Of a stretch of DNA of 47,210 nt, positions 1-8,729 are shown one piece after another (position 1 is the stretch's first letter; each line of letters opens with the position of its first letter). The position numbers were made by a program, and so were the translations under genes. Source of the stretch: an uncultured bacterium (GTDB lineage: Bacteria; Bacillota; Clostridia; Lachnospirales; Lachnospiraceae); the NCBI GenBank assembly GCA_947177425.1, contig CAMWUN010000026.1, positions 1-47,210 of the forward strand, given 5' to 3'. The notes under the pieces are model-generated. The model was given only the letters and a program-made list of their open reading frames with translations. It was not told the DNA's origin and ran no database searches.

Positions 1-45
1 TTCGATGGATTTTTGCATGTTACTGGTCACGGAGTGAACAGTGAC
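1..45 (+). repeat. Right end of ~130-bp structured dispersed repeat (copy A, cut by window edge)
   Basis: Bases 1-39 are identical, in the same orientation, to 47126-47164 at the far end of the window, and match the complement of 22804-22936 with a few changes. The copy ends in GTGAACAGTGAC (34-45), the near inverted complement of the left terminus GTTACTGTTCAC seen in copy C. Only the right arm is inside the window. It stops about 40 bp before the rpsT -35 box. No protein is encoded in it. Confidence 0.85.
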
Positions 46-85
46 TTATTAAATGAGTATTTTCCAATTATTCTTTAATTATGTA

Positions 86-114
86 TTGACATATATACTT
101 TTTACGTCTAAAAT
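86..114 (+). promoter_or_regulatory. rpsT promoter (TTGACA-17-TAAAAT)
   Basis: A consensus -35 TTGACA at 86-91 and -10 TAAAAT at 109-114 are separated by exactly 17 nt. Transcription would start near 121, giving an ~85-nt leader. The leader contains the inverted repeat cattaaa (131-137) / tttaatg (156-162). S20 is autoregulated after transcription in E. coli; whether this hairpin has such a role is unknown. Confidence 0.85.
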
Positions 115-205
115 AATATGAGCGTGTTTACATTAAAACGTTTCGTGTCTCCGGCTTTAATGAAACATTCCAAGTAACTGATGATTTTAATAGGAGGAAT
201 ACATC

Positions 206-469
206 GTGGCTAACATTAAATCTGCAAAGAAGAGAATTTTAGTAAACAGAACAAAGGCTGAGAGAAATAAAGCTATCAGATCTGGTGTTAAAACATCCAT
301 CAAGAAGGTAACTGCCGCTATCGAAGCAAATGATAAAGATGCTGCTGTTAAGGCTCTGGCTGCTGCTTCATCTACCATCGGCAAGGCTGCTTCCAAAGGT
401 GTTTATCACAAGAACACAGCTTCCAGAAAAATATCCCGTTTAGCACATGCTGTTAACAAGATGGCTTAA
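206..469 (+). CDS. rpsT: 30S ribosomal protein S20
   Basis: 87-residue, lysine/arginine/alanine-rich protein beginning MANIKSAKKRI, the standard S20 N-terminus. It binds 16S rRNA and helps assemble the small subunit. The start codon is GTG at 206, set by TAGGAGGAA eight nt upstream; a non-ATG start is common for S20 and fits translational self-control. Length is normal for the family. It is a monocistronic unit with its own promoter (86-114) and terminator (547-577). The methyltransferase downstream is a separate unit. Confidence 0.97.
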   Translation: MANIKSAKKRILVNRTKAERNKAIRSGVKTSIKKVTAAIEANDKDAAVKALAAASSTIGKAASKGVYHKNTASRKISRLAHAVNKMA

Positions 470-546
470 ATAGATAAGAGCATAAACATTAAAGCAATTA
501 AGTTGAATCATACTGGCAGTGTTATACAGATAATAGATGATTATTT

Positions 547-577
547 AAAGCAGCGTTACAGAAGACGCTGCTTTTTT
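547..577 (+). terminator. rpsT terminator
   Basis: A perfect 10-bp stem, aaagcagcgt (547-556) with acgctgcttt (565-574), has an 8-nt loop and is followed by a T run. Confidence 0.88.
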
Positions 578-661
578 AATAATAGGAAGTTGCGACAGCC
601 AGATAAAAGAGAGCCGGAAAGGATGTGAAATGCATATGCAGTTTATTCGAGGTAAATACTC

Positions 662-747
662 GGTGCAGTTATAAAATCTGATAACAGATTGCGCCGAGGT
701 TAATGTAATTGTCAAAATAGTTATAATGTTATCAGGATAACTGCACC
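662..747 (+). other. Long two-part inverted repeat in the methyltransferase leader
   Basis: GGTGCAGTTAT (662-672) is perfectly complementary to ATAACTGCACC (737-747). Just inside, CTGATAACA (678-686) is perfectly complementary to TGTTATCAG (727-735). Together they form a 20-bp stem with a 5+1 nt internal loop around a ~40-nt loop that holds a possible -10 (TATAAT, 722-727). It ends about 40 nt before the start codon at 790. I recognise no known riboswitch. It may be a regulatory leader, a dyad operator, or a small MITE-like insertion. Confidence 0.6.
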
Positions 748-789
748 CTCTCGTAGTGAATATCAAATACGAAAAGGAGTAGTTAAAGC

Positions 790-1602
790 ATGAATAAAAA
801 TTTATCCACAGATAAAGAATCATTATTGAAGTTATGGTTACACGAAGAGGAGATCGCTCATATCCATGGATGGGATTTTTCCCATATCCATGGGAAATTC
901 GATGAAGAACATGACCTGCCATGGAATTATGAGAAGATTGTAAGACATTATTTACGGCCCGAGATGAAGCTGCTTGATATCGATACAGGAGGCGGGGAAT
1001 TTTTACTATCCCTTAACCATCCTCATCGCAATCTGGCAGCCACAGAAAACTATCAGCCTAACGTCGAATTATGTAAAGGGAAACTGCTTCCCTTAGGTAT
1101 TGATTTTCAGAAAGCAGACGGCCGTGACAGATTCCCTTTCGCGGACCAGCGCTTTGATATTATTATAAACAGGCATGGAAATTTTAACCCCGATGAAATA
1201 TGGAGAATGTTAAAAAACGGCGGTATTTTCATTACCGAACAGGTGGGAGCGGAAAATGACAGAAAACTTGTTGAATTACTATTAAATGATGTACCGGACA
1301 TCCCCTTTCCCAACCAGTATCTGAAGATAGCGAAGGCGGCCTTTGAAGCCGCAGGTTTCTCAATACTTGAAGCCGATGAAGTATTCCGCCCGATAAAGTT
1401 TTGGGATGTAGGCGCTTTAGTCTGGTTTGCCCGGATTATTGAATGGGAATTTCCAAATTTCCATGTAAAAGACTGCCTGGAAAATCTCTATCATGCCCAG
1501 GAAATATTAGAGCGGAAAGGTGTTATAGAAGGAAAAATCCATCGTTTTCTTCTGGCAGCAAAAAAGCCGGAGGAAAAACCTGACAAAAAGGACTGCTGTT
1601 AA
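790..1602 (+). CDS. Class I SAM-dependent methyltransferase
   Basis: 270 residues with a Rossmann-type methyltransferase core. Motif I is LLDIDTGGGEFL (about 61-72), an acidic ribose-binding position lies in the LAATENY segment, and a motif IV-like DIIINRHG segment sits in the middle. The C-terminus has family-typical FLLAAKKP. The first 45 residues contain a near duplication (HIHGWDF / HIHGKF). The substrate cannot be read from the sequence; annotation pipelines usually call such proteins generic class I methyltransferases. The ATG at 790 follows AAAAGGAGTAG. It is preceded by an unusual foldable leader (662-747), ends at a strong terminator, and is otherwise alone between rpsT and a convergent protease gene. 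Confidence 0.85.
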   Translation: MNKNLSTDKESLLKLWLHEEEIAHIHGWDFSHIHGKFDEEHDLPWNYEKIVRHYLRPEMKLLDIDTGGGEFLLSLNHPHRNLAATENYQPNVELCKGKLLPLGIDFQKADGRDRFPFADQRFDIIINRHGNFNPDEIWRMLKNGGIFITEQVGAENDRKLVELLLNDVPDIPFPNQYLKIAKAAFEAAGFSILEADEVFRPIKFWDVGALVWFARIIEWEFPNFHVKDCLENLYHAQEILERKGVIEGKIHRFLLAAKKPEEKPDKKDCC

Positions 1603-1656
1603 AAGTACCAGCAGAGCAAAATCTTCACAAGGTACTTTGGGAAATATTAAAGCTGT

Positions 1657-1686
1657 AAGTCCCCGTAGCAATACGGGGACTTTTGT
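1657..1686 (+). terminator. Terminator of the methyltransferase gene
   Basis: A perfect 11-bp stem, aagtccccgta (1657-1667) with tacggggactt (1672-1682), has a GCAA tetraloop and is followed by TTTTGTT. Confidence 0.88.
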
Positions 1687-1689
1687 TAC

Positions 1690-1748
1690 AAATAAGCCGG
1701 CTTGCAAAGCGTGACGGACATCTCAGGGAAAGCAATTTTCAAACACGC
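1690..1748. repeat. Short dispersed palindromic element downstream of the protease gene
   Basis: Bases 1725-1748 are repeated in inverted orientation at 43524-43547 (23 of 24 identical). The adjoining 1695-1715 segment, read on the minus strand, has the form cacgctttgcaagcc and resembles the GCTTCGCGAGCC units at 26986-27060 and 31571-31630. It starts right at the stop codon of the minus-strand protease gene. Likely a REP-like intergenic repeat; element borders are uncertain. Confidence 0.55.
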
Positions 1749-1749
1749 G

Positions 1750-2577
1750 CTAATTTCCCAGGCGGTCATATTCCGCCAGAATATCCCGCCCCGGCACTGC
1801 CGCTATTTCTCCAAGCATATTCCCGCCAGTCACCATTCCAAGATAATTTCCATAATGGTCAAACACACCGCTTCCCGACATACCCGGCACAGCATTTCCC
1901 TTTCCGTAAAGCATTTCCTTCTGAAAGCCATCCAGCAAAATATAAGGAGATATGACTTCCCCTTCCATCATCTTCGGATGATACAAATCTGACGCCATAT
2001 CCACCATAAAAAACCCGGTTCCTTCTTCCGGCCCCATATCCTGTCTGTCTGTTTTCAAGTCATCAGAAATGCCTCCGGCTTCTCCCTGTATTCTCACGCT
2101 ATGGAAAGAAAGCAGTTCCTCATAAGAAAATCCATCCACAGGCACCTGCACAAACCCCACATCCCTTTCTTTGGAAGTCCCAATCAGGCTTGCGGACGCG
2201 GCAGCCCCATTAAAAAAAGTCACGTAGCTGTCCTCATCCCAATACGCCAGCACGTGCCTGTTGGTAACAATAATTATTTCATTTTCATTCATCCGGAAAA
2301 TACTTCCGCTTCCAAAATGTCCCTTCGTACTGATACGCACGCAGCTACTTAAGATACTGTCAAAAGCCTGCCAGGCGTCCCCCTCTTTTAAAAGAGGAGT
2401 TCCTGTAAGCCCCAGACTGGCCGCTGCCTTATAATCCTCCTCCAGGGTAGTTGCCTGAATCAGCCGCGGCAGTTTTGCGCTTTCCTCTTCCCCAGCCGCA
2501 AAGGCCTGTGTACCTGCTGCCAGAACCGCTATACAGACCCACACGGCTTTCCCCGGACAGAATCTGATTTTACCCAT
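1750..2577 (-). CDS. Secreted trypsin-like serine protease (S1/HtrA-type fold)
   Basis: 275 residues. A Sec signal peptide (basic start, hydrophobic 11-22, cleavage after AFA about 28) exports it. A complete catalytic triad is visible: His in TNRHVL (108), Asp in KERDVGF (139) and Ser in GMSGSG (234). There is no PDZ domain, so it is shorter than HtrA/DegP and closer to stand-alone V8/trypsin-like proteases. An insertion of about 50 residues lies between the Asp and Ser motifs. It is downstream of rnpB on the same strand and may be read through from it; I saw no convincing promoter of its own between 2578 and 2680. Substrate unknown. The start follows AAGGAATAAAAATC. Confidence 0.8.
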   Translation of the reverse strand: MGKIRFCPGKAVWVCIAVLAAGTQAFAAGEEESAKLPRLIQATTLEEDYKAAASLGLTGTPLLKEGDAWQAFDSILSSCVRISTKGHFGSGSIFRMNENEIIIVTNRHVLAYWDEDSYVTFFNGAAASASLIGTSKERDVGFVQVPVDGFSYEELLSFHSVRIQGEAGGISDDLKTDRQDMGPEEGTGFFMVDMASDLYHPKMMEGEVISPYILLDGFQKEMLYGKGNAVPGMSGSGVFDHYGNYLGMVTGGNMLGEIAAVPGRDILAEYDRLGN

Positions 2578-2680
2578 GATTTTTATTCCTTACACTAAAT
2601 AATCCAGCCATACACATTCACAAGCCGCCAGAACATACCTTTTGGCTGACATGATAATTTTCTGACTGGATCATTACCTT

Positions 2681-3081
2681 CAAATACAAGCAGGACGATA
2701 AGCCGGGTTATGTCGTTGAATGATCATCTATCTAGGACTGCTGTCGCCAGCAGCCTCAAGCGGCCTACCTGAAAACTCGCCGGGCCGGCTGTTAACGCTT
2801 TCTGTTTGGCCTTGCTTCGGATGGGGTTTACATGTGCCCTGCCCGTTACCGTGCAGGCGGTAGTCTCTTACACTGCCTTTCCACCCTCACCGCGGATCCA
2901 TCCGGCAAAACCGGATTGGGGGAAATCCGCAAATGCGCATCCCCTGCGCGGCAGTTTATTTCTGTTGCACTATCCTTGGAGTCGCCTCCACCGGACGTTA
3001 TCCGGCATCCTGCCCTGTGAAGCCCGGACTTTCCTCACCTGCATTACCTGCAGCCGCGATCATTTGTCCTACTTGTATTTT
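2681..3081 (-). ncRNA. rnpB: RNase P RNA, bacterial type A
   Basis: This is the catalytic RNA that removes 5' leaders from pre-tRNAs. On the minus strand the universal P4 segment GAGGAAAGTCCGGGC is at about 3018-3032, followed by the CAGGGCAGG and GGATAGTGCAACAGAAA conserved blocks and, at the 3' end, AACCCGGCTTATCG. The ends were set by the P1 helix: 3066-3081 is complementary to 2682-2697 over ~15 bp with one G-U. Length ~400 nt is normal. ORFs crossing this segment are spurious. It lies in a co-directional gene run, 85 nt after the nucleoside kinase gene. Confidence 0.95.
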
Positions 3082-3164
3082 GTCCGCCTGTACGGGCGCG
3101 CCCTTTGTCCCATAAACCAGACAGGACGGGAAACGCAGCCGCGCAGGCAAAAAAAGTTGAAAGA

Positions 3165-4856
3165 TTACACGTTAAAACAGCTTCCCCCAATAAACTCCCT
3201 GCATATGGAGTTGGCGGGAACATTTTCACTGTCAATCCCCAGGAAATACTCAAGGAATTTTAAAAGCCTCTTTGCCTCATGATATTCAGGCTCTCCCTTC
3301 TTTATGCTGAACAGGAGCGGTTCCGCATACTGTTTCAGCACCGCCAGTTCATAAATCAGCGCGGAGTTAAACATTGCGTCGGCACTCTCCTGGAAGGGGA
3401 ATATGTATTTTTCCTCCCCTCTTCTCACAGAAGGCCACATGCCGATTGTCCGTTTGGCGCTGGCCCCTCTTGTCCTTGCATCCCGCACGATTCTGCGCAG
3501 GAGCCGGCCGTCTGTGGTGGGAATACGGTTATGTTCATCCACATTTAAGCTGGTAAGGGCGCTGATATAAATTTTAAACTTGCTCTCATTGGGAAGAGAA
3601 AATGTGGTTGCCGGATTAAGGCCGTGAATCCCTTCTATGACCAGCACATCTTCCGGGCCTAAAGTCTTAAAATTCCCATGATATTCCCTTCTGCCCGCTT
3701 TAAAGTTAAACTGGGGCAGTTCTACCCGCTCTCCTGCAAGCAGCCTGTTCATATCCTCATTAAAGGTCTTAATATCGATTGCCTCGAGACATTCAAAATC
3801 ATAATCCCCGTTTTCATCCCGGGGGGTATTTTCCCTGTCCACAAAATAATCATCCATTGCAATGGGATGGGGTATCAGTCCATATGTCCTAAGCTGGATG
3901 GACAGTCTGTGGGAAAAAGTCGTCTTCCCGGAAGAAGAAGGCCCTGCAATCAGTATAAACTTGACATTGCCCCGGGCCACAATTTCCCTTGCAATCTCAC
4001 CCATGCGCCTCTCCTGCAGAGCTTCCTGCACGAGAATCATATCTCCCATCTGGCCGCCGCAGATGCAGTCATTCAAATCCCCAACCGTGTCAATTCCCAG
4101 CATCTCGCCCCAGCGGGAGGATGTCATTAAAGTCTCAAAGAATTTTTCTTTGGGCTCAAAGTAGTCAATCTTGGTAGGATCCTCATTTCCCGGTATCAGC
4201 AGTAAAATACCACTTTCATAGAGCATCAGGTCATAGTATTTCAAATAGCCCGTGCTGGGAAGCATGTAACCATAGTAATAGTCGTAGTACCCGTCCAGGC
4301 AGTAAATATTTACAAAAGAACTTCTGCGGTAACGGAATAGTTTTTCCTTATCATACATCTTATGCCGGTGAAAAATCTCCCTGGCTTCCTCTATGGGATA
4401 AGACTTTTTGGTGATAGGCAGGTTGCTCTCTATCAGTTCATTCATCCGCGCGTTTATCTGCTTTACATGGTTTCCTGTCAGCTTTTCATCCATCTTGATA
4501 TTACAATAATACCCCTGGCCGATGGCGAATTCCACTTTGACCCTGCTGACATTTTCAGCGCCCAGCACATCATAGACAGCTTTCACAAGTATCATCATGG
4601 CTGTACGCACGTAAGTTTTATGGCCGCTGTTGTCCCGGATGGTCAGAAAAGAAAGTTCACAGTCCTTCTCCGCCGTCTTGCATAACTCCCTGATTTTGCC
4701 GTCCTTAATTACCAGCGCAATCATCTCTTTGTACCGGGGCTGGTATTCCCCTGCAATCTCCTCAAAGGAAATCCCTTTCCGGTACTGTCTTGGAACGCCG
4801 TCAATGGTAATTGTTATCATGGACTCCATCCCGGATTCTTCCATAGAATTTGTCAT
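3165..4856 (-). CDS. Nucleoside (uridine-type) kinase with TGS/ThrRS-like N-terminal domains
   Basis: About 563 residues. The N-terminus (ITITIDGVPRQYRKGISFEEIA) is a TGS-like domain, followed by a region like the second additional domain of threonyl-tRNA synthetase, then a phosphoribulokinase/uridine-kinase domain. The Walker A motif is GPSSSGKTT near residue 300, with MDDYFVDR and VIEGIHGLNP following as in uridine kinases. This fused architecture is a recognised Firmicute nucleoside kinase of uncertain preference; phosphorylation of uridine or a related nucleoside is inferred from family. GGAGG lies 2 nt before an ATG at 4865 and 11 nt before the ATG at 4856, so 4856 is preferred. It follows trmK closely and is probably in the rpoD operon. 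Confidence 0.88.
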   Translation of the reverse strand: MTNSMEESGMESMITITIDGVPRQYRKGISFEEIAGEYQPRYKEMIALVIKDGKIRELCKTAEKDCELSFLTIRDNSGHKTYVRTAMMILVKAVYDVLGAENVSRVKVEFAIGQGYYCNIKMDEKLTGNHVKQINARMNELIESNLPITKKSYPIEEAREIFHRHKMYDKEKLFRYRRSSFVNIYCLDGYYDYYYGYMLPSTGYLKYYDLMLYESGILLLIPGNEDPTKIDYFEPKEKFFETLMTSSRWGEMLGIDTVGDLNDCICGGQMGDMILVQEALQERRMGEIAREIVARGNVKFILIAGPSSSGKTTFSHRLSIQLRTYGLIPHPIAMDDYFVDRENTPRDENGDYDFECLEAIDIKTFNEDMNRLLAGERVELPQFNFKAGRREYHGNFKTLGPEDVLVIEGIHGLNPATTFSLPNESKFKIYISALTSLNVDEHNRIPTTDGRLLRRIVRDARTRGASAKRTIGMWPSVRRGEEKYIFPFQESADAMFNSALIYELAVLKQYAEPLLFSIKKGEPEYHEAKRLLKFLEYFLGIDSENVPANSICREFIGGSCFNV

Positions 4857-4873
4857 AAAAATCATGTCCTCCG

Positions 4874-5623
4874 CTAAAATAATTTACATCCGCATATCTG
4901 CGCCGCTTTCTCTATATAATCCATCTTTTCCCCCAGCTCTTTCAGACGCTTCTGCGCCCGCTGGGTGTTGCCCGCCTTTGCAAGGCTCTCCTTAATCTTT
5001 ATGCAGTTCTCCCACTCTTTTTGCAGATAAAGTATCAGAACAGGATGCCTTGTCTCCAGCAGCTTTGGGCCAAAATAATCTTCCACATCCATAAAGTCCT
5101 GGCCCTGTGTCTCTTTCTCCAATTGTCCAAAAGGGCTGACTGGAACAGCCTTTATGACAGGATAAAATTTTCCATCTTCCAATATCATATCTTCACGGAC
5201 AATGGAATATCCTGTATTCCTTAAAAATTTCCGAAACATATAAACTTCTGACTGGGGCTGGAGGACCAGCTCCTGAAAGTCTGCCGTCTTATGAGGGTGC
5301 CGGGTAAGTATCCTCTGCATCAGGCGTCCTCCCATGCCGGCGCATATAAGGGTCTCAGCCTCCCCCGGCACATACCCGTCAAGTCCATCCGAAAGACGCA
5401 GCCTTATGTACTCCTTAAGCCCTGCCCTCATCACATGCTCCCGGGCCTTCAAAAGAGGCCCCTTATTGATATCCATGGCAAGCACGGCGGGAGAAATTCC
5501 CTGCCGGACTAAATAAATAGGCACATACCCGTGGTCACATCCCACATCGCAGACCCTGCTGCCTTTCGTCACCATATCTGCCACTGCCTGCATTCTGGCA
5601 GACAAAGTACCCCTGCCAGTCAT
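4874..5623 (-). CDS. trmK: tRNA (adenine22-N1)-methyltransferase TrmK
   Basis: 249 residues. The SAM-binding motif I VCDVGCDHGYVPIYL and the later CAGMGGRLM segment are diagnostic of the TrmK (YqfN) family, which methylates N1 of A22 in bacterial tRNAs. A C-terminal coiled-coil-like helical region (about 200-245) is typical. The ATG at 5623 shares its A with the rpoD stop codon (TGATG), so translation is coupled to rpoD. The rpoD-trmK order is the same as sigA-yqfN in B. subtilis. Confidence 0.92.
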   Translation of the reverse strand: MTGRGTLSARMQAVADMVTKGSRVCDVGCDHGYVPIYLVRQGISPAVLAMDINKGPLLKAREHVMRAGLKEYIRLRLSDGLDGYVPGEAETLICAGMGGRLMQRILTRHPHKTADFQELVLQPQSEVYMFRKFLRNTGYSIVREDMILEDGKFYPVIKAVPVSPFGQLEKETQGQDFMDVEDYFGPKLLETRHPVLILYLQKEWENCIKIKESLAKAGNTQRAQKRLKELGEKMDYIEKAAQICGCKLF

Positions 5624-6849
5624 CAGTCCAGATAATCCTTTAATTTTCTGCTCCTGCTTGGATGGCGCAGTTTACGGAGCGCTTTCGCCTCAATCTGGCG
5701 GATACGCTCTCTGGTGACATTGAATTCCTTGCCTACCTCCTCTAAGGTTCTGGCGCGCCCGTCATCAAGGCCGAACCGTAAACGGAGCACTTTCTGCTCT
5801 CTTTCCGTAAGGGTTCCAAGAACCTCCACCAACTGTTCTTTCAGCAGGGTAAAAGCCGCCGCATCCGCCGGAACCGGAACATTGTCATCCTGTATGAAAT
5901 CTCCAAGATGGGAATCTTCCTCCTCGCCAATAGGCGTCTCAAGGGACACAGGCTCCTGGGAAATTTTCAGGATTTCCCTCACCCTTTCCACAGGAAGATT
6001 CATCTCCTCGGCAATTTCTTCCGGGGTAGGTTCCCTTCCAAGTTCCTGTAAAAGCTGTCTGCTGACGCGGATTAATTTATTAATTGTTTCCACCATATGC
6101 ACAGGAATCCTGATGGTTCTTGCCTGGTCGGCAATGGCCCTTGTGATTGCCTGGCGTATCCACCATGTGGCGTAGGTGGAAAACTTATATCCCTTACGGT
6201 AATCGAATTTTTCCACTGCCTTAATAAGCCCTAGGTTCCCTTCCTGAATCAAATCAAGGAAAAGCATCCCCCGGCCTACATATCTTTTTGCGATGCTTAC
6301 CACCAGACGTAAATTTGCTTCTGCAAGACGCTTTTTGGCCTCGTCCCCGGCGTCTAAATCTTTCTGTAAGGATTTAATTTCATCCCGCAGTTCCTGCGCT
6401 TCCATTTCGTCCACGTTGGGAATTCTCTTCTCCAGTATGACAATTTTTTCCTTTGCCACGACACCTGCTTCCATCTTCTGGGCAAGTTCAATTTCCTCCT
6501 CAGCGTTAAGAAGGGGCACTTTACCGATTTCCTTTAAATACATTCTGACAGGGTCCTCAATACTGATACCGTCGGGAACCGTAAGATCGATGTTCTCAAC
6601 ATCCACCTCGTCTTCCTCAGTCAGCATGATTTCCTCATCATCCGTCTCGTCCTCTTCGGTAATCCGCAGAACATCCACATTATTCTGCTCAAGAATTTCC
6701 ATGATCTTATCAAATTGTTCCTCGCCTAATGAAACATCAGCAAAATAATCAATGATTTCCTGATATTCCAAAACGTTCTTTTTCTTCTTGGCAACTGCCA
6801 GAAGCCCTGCCAGCTTCTCGTCAAACTTTGCCTGTGTGTTTTCATCCAT
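5623..6849 (-). CDS. rpoD: Primary RNA polymerase sigma factor RpoD (SigA)
   Basis: 408 residues beginning [12 protein letters not shown]. In order: region 1.1 (about 1-75), an acidic linker, region 1.2 ([11 protein letters not shown]), region 2 ([32 protein letters not shown], with [10 protein letters not shown] in 2.3/2.4 for -10 recognition), region 3, and region 4.2 ([28 protein letters not shown]) for -35 contact. Length fits Firmicute SigA. The open frame extends upstream into dnaG, but the ATG at 6849 matches the family N-terminus and lies after AGGAAGGA. It forms a dnaG-rpoD-trmK operon. Confidence 0.97.
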   Translation of the reverse strand: MDENTQAKFDEKLAGLLAVAKKKKNVLEYQEIIDYFADVSLGEEQFDKIMEILEQNNVDVLRITEEDETDDEEIMLTEEDEVDVENIDLTVPDGISIEDPVRMYLKEIGKVPLLNAEEEIELAQKMEAGVVAKEKIVILEKRIPNVDEMEAQELRDEIKSLQKDLDAGDEAKKRLAEANLRLVVSIAKRYVGRGMLFLDLIQEGNLGLIKAVEKFDYRKGYKFSTYATWWIRQAITRAIADQARTIRIPVHMVETINKLIRVSRQLLQELGREPTPEEIAEEMNLPVERVREILKISQEPVSLETPIGEEEDSHLGDFIQDDNVPVPADAAAFTLLKEQLVEVLGTLTEREQKVLRLRFGLDDGRARTLEEVGKEFNVTRERIRQIEAKALRKLRHPSRSRKLKDYLD

Positions 6850-6898
6850 TTTCGGTTTTCCGTCCTTCCTAACTTTATAAACATTACCATTATTGGCC

Positions 6899-8671
6899 TT
6901 AATCCAGCGAAATATGCGTTTTGCTAAGTTCTTCCAGCGCCTTTTTGCCCTCAATCACCTGATTTAACGCCAATACGTCGGCGGCTGGCTGGCTTGAAAA
7001 GTATTCAAAGCTGTTCCGCTTAACCGAAACCACAATATCGTGAATTGCTTTTTCCTGTTCCGTCCTGTTGCTTAAGGGGGCAAGTTTCGTGTTAAACACG
7101 CTGGCTGCCTCCCTCTGCTGTTCCTCATCGGCAAACAGGCTGATGATAGCCGCCGGACTGACCGTCCCGCTTTCCAAATCCGCAAAAAGCTTTTCGGCTA
7201 TTTTTTTATATAAATCCTCCGTAAAATCCCTGGGGGAAATATATTTCTTAATCTTCTGATAAATGTATGGCTCCTCCACCAGCCAGGTGAGAAGCAGCTT
7301 CTGGGGTTTCTTTTTGTTTTCTTCCGGATCCTTTTTCTTCCGGATTCCTGATTTTGGCTTCGCCGCCGGAGATGCCGCCCCGTTTCTGGCCGCGCAGGAA
7401 AGCACCAGCTTTCGCAGGTTATCAAAGCCTATGTGATACTTCTGTGCCACCGCTTCAATATAGTTTTCCCGCTCCACCTCTTCCCCGAAACCGCAGAGTT
7501 TACGGGCAATTTCCCGGTGGAATCTTGTTTTTGACTCCGGGTCATTTAAATCAAAATCCCGCTCCAGCATCCGCAGTTCAAAGAAAAAACTGTTCTCCGC
7601 CTTTGCAATACGTTCCTGAAAAGCTTCCTGCCCCTTATTTTTGATAAACTCGTCAGGGTCTTTGTAAGGTTCCAGGCTTAAGACCTTTCCGGTAAGTCCC
7701 GCTTCCTTTAATATCCCGATAGCCCTAAGGGCCGCCGCAACCCCCGCCCCGTCGCTGTCGTAAGCAAGAATCACCTCCTGGGTATAACGCTTTAAAAGGC
7801 TGGCCTGCCCGGAAGTAAAGGCCGTTCCCAGCGATGCCGCCGCCTGGGAAAATCCCGCCTGGTGCATGGCAATCACATCCATATAGCCTTCGCATAAAAT
7901 AATATTGTCTGCACGGGAAGTCCGTGCAAAATTCAGCCCGTAGAGATTCCGGCTCTTGTCAAAAATCATGGTTTCCGGAGAATTCAGGTACTTTGGCTTT
8001 GCCTCCCCCATTACCCGGCCCCCAAAGCCGATAACCCTGTGGTTGATATCCTGAATGGGAAACATGACGCGGTTCCAGAATTTGTCATGCATCCCGTATT
8101 TTTCGTCAAAACTGGCAAGCCCTGCTTCAATAATCAGCTTGTCCTCATATCCTTTGCTTTTCAGATATCTGGTAAGGTCGTCGCTGGAAACATTGGAAAA
8201 TCCAAGCCCGAATTTCCTGATTGTCTCCCTGGAAAGTTCCCTGCCTGAAAGATAAGCAAGGCCCCCCTTTCCGCTCTCCCCCCGAAGCTGGTAAAAAAAG
8301 TATTTGGCGGCTTCCTTGTTCACCTCTAAAAGCCTTGCACGCCTGCCTTCTCTTTTTCTGGTTTCCTCATTATACTCTGCCTCCGGCAGGTTCACCCCTG
8401 CCCGGTCAGCCAGAAATTTTACGGCCTCCTGAAAAGAATAATTTTCATATTCCATGATAAATGTAAAGACATTCCCGCCTGCCCCGCACCCGAAGCAGTA
8501 GTACATCTGCTTGCTCTGTGAGACGGAAAAAGACGGGGACTTTTCATTATGGAAAGGGCACAGGCCGAAATGGTTGCTCCCTTTTTTCTGTATTTTCACA
8601 TATCCTGAAATGACATCCACGATGTCGCTTTTCATCCGCACTTCTTCTATCAATTCGTCAGGATAATACAT
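6899..8671 (-). CDS. dnaG: DNA primase
   Basis: 590 residues. It makes RNA primers at the replication fork. The N-terminal CHC2 zinc finger ([11 protein letters not shown]...CFGCG, about 38-62) binds template. The catalytic core follows, with TOPRIM acidic motifs LCEGYMDVI and LAYDSDGAG. The C-terminal part has the weakly conserved helicase-interaction domain. Of two possible starts, the ATG at 8671 has GGAGG six nt upstream, while the ATG at 8677 directly abuts it, so 8671 is chosen. Only ~49 nt separate it from rpoD, the classic macromolecular-synthesis pair. Confidence 0.96.
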   Translation of the reverse strand: MYYPDELIEEVRMKSDIVDVISGYVKIQKKGSNHFGLCPFHNEKSPSFSVSQSKQMYYCFGCGAGGNVFTFIMEYENYSFQEAVKFLADRAGVNLPEAEYNEETRKREGRRARLLEVNKEAAKYFFYQLRGESGKGGLAYLSGRELSRETIRKFGLGFSNVSSDDLTRYLKSKGYEDKLIIEAGLASFDEKYGMHDKFWNRVMFPIQDINHRVIGFGGRVMGEAKPKYLNSPETMIFDKSRNLYGLNFARTSRADNIILCEGYMDVIAMHQAGFSQAAASLGTAFTSGQASLLKRYTQEVILAYDSDGAGVAAALRAIGILKEAGLTGKVLSLEPYKDPDEFIKNKGQEAFQERIAKAENSFFFELRMLERDFDLNDPESKTRFHREIARKLCGFGEEVERENYIEAVAQKYHIGFDNLRKLVLSCAARNGAASPAAKPKSGIRKKKDPEENKKKPQKLLLTWLVEEPYIYQKIKKYISPRDFTEDLYKKIAEKLFADLESGTVSPAAIISLFADEEQQREAASVFNTKLAPLSNRTEQEKAIHDIVVSVKRNSFEYFSSQPAADVLALNQVIEGKKALEELSKTHISLD

Positions 8672-8729
8672 CTTCATCCTCCATGCGCATCCCCGGCGCA
8701 GATATGTCCGCCAGCCCTATCTGCAGTCT

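Noticed and set aside
2806-3282. 158-residue plus-strand ORF and others over 2806-3253
   Set aside because: They overlie the RNase P RNA, whose conserved blocks and P1 helix are clear on the minus strand.
6850-6954. Extended N-terminus of RpoD
   Set aside because: The extra 35 codons overlap dnaG and do not resemble the sigma factor N-terminus; the start at 6849 fits the family.
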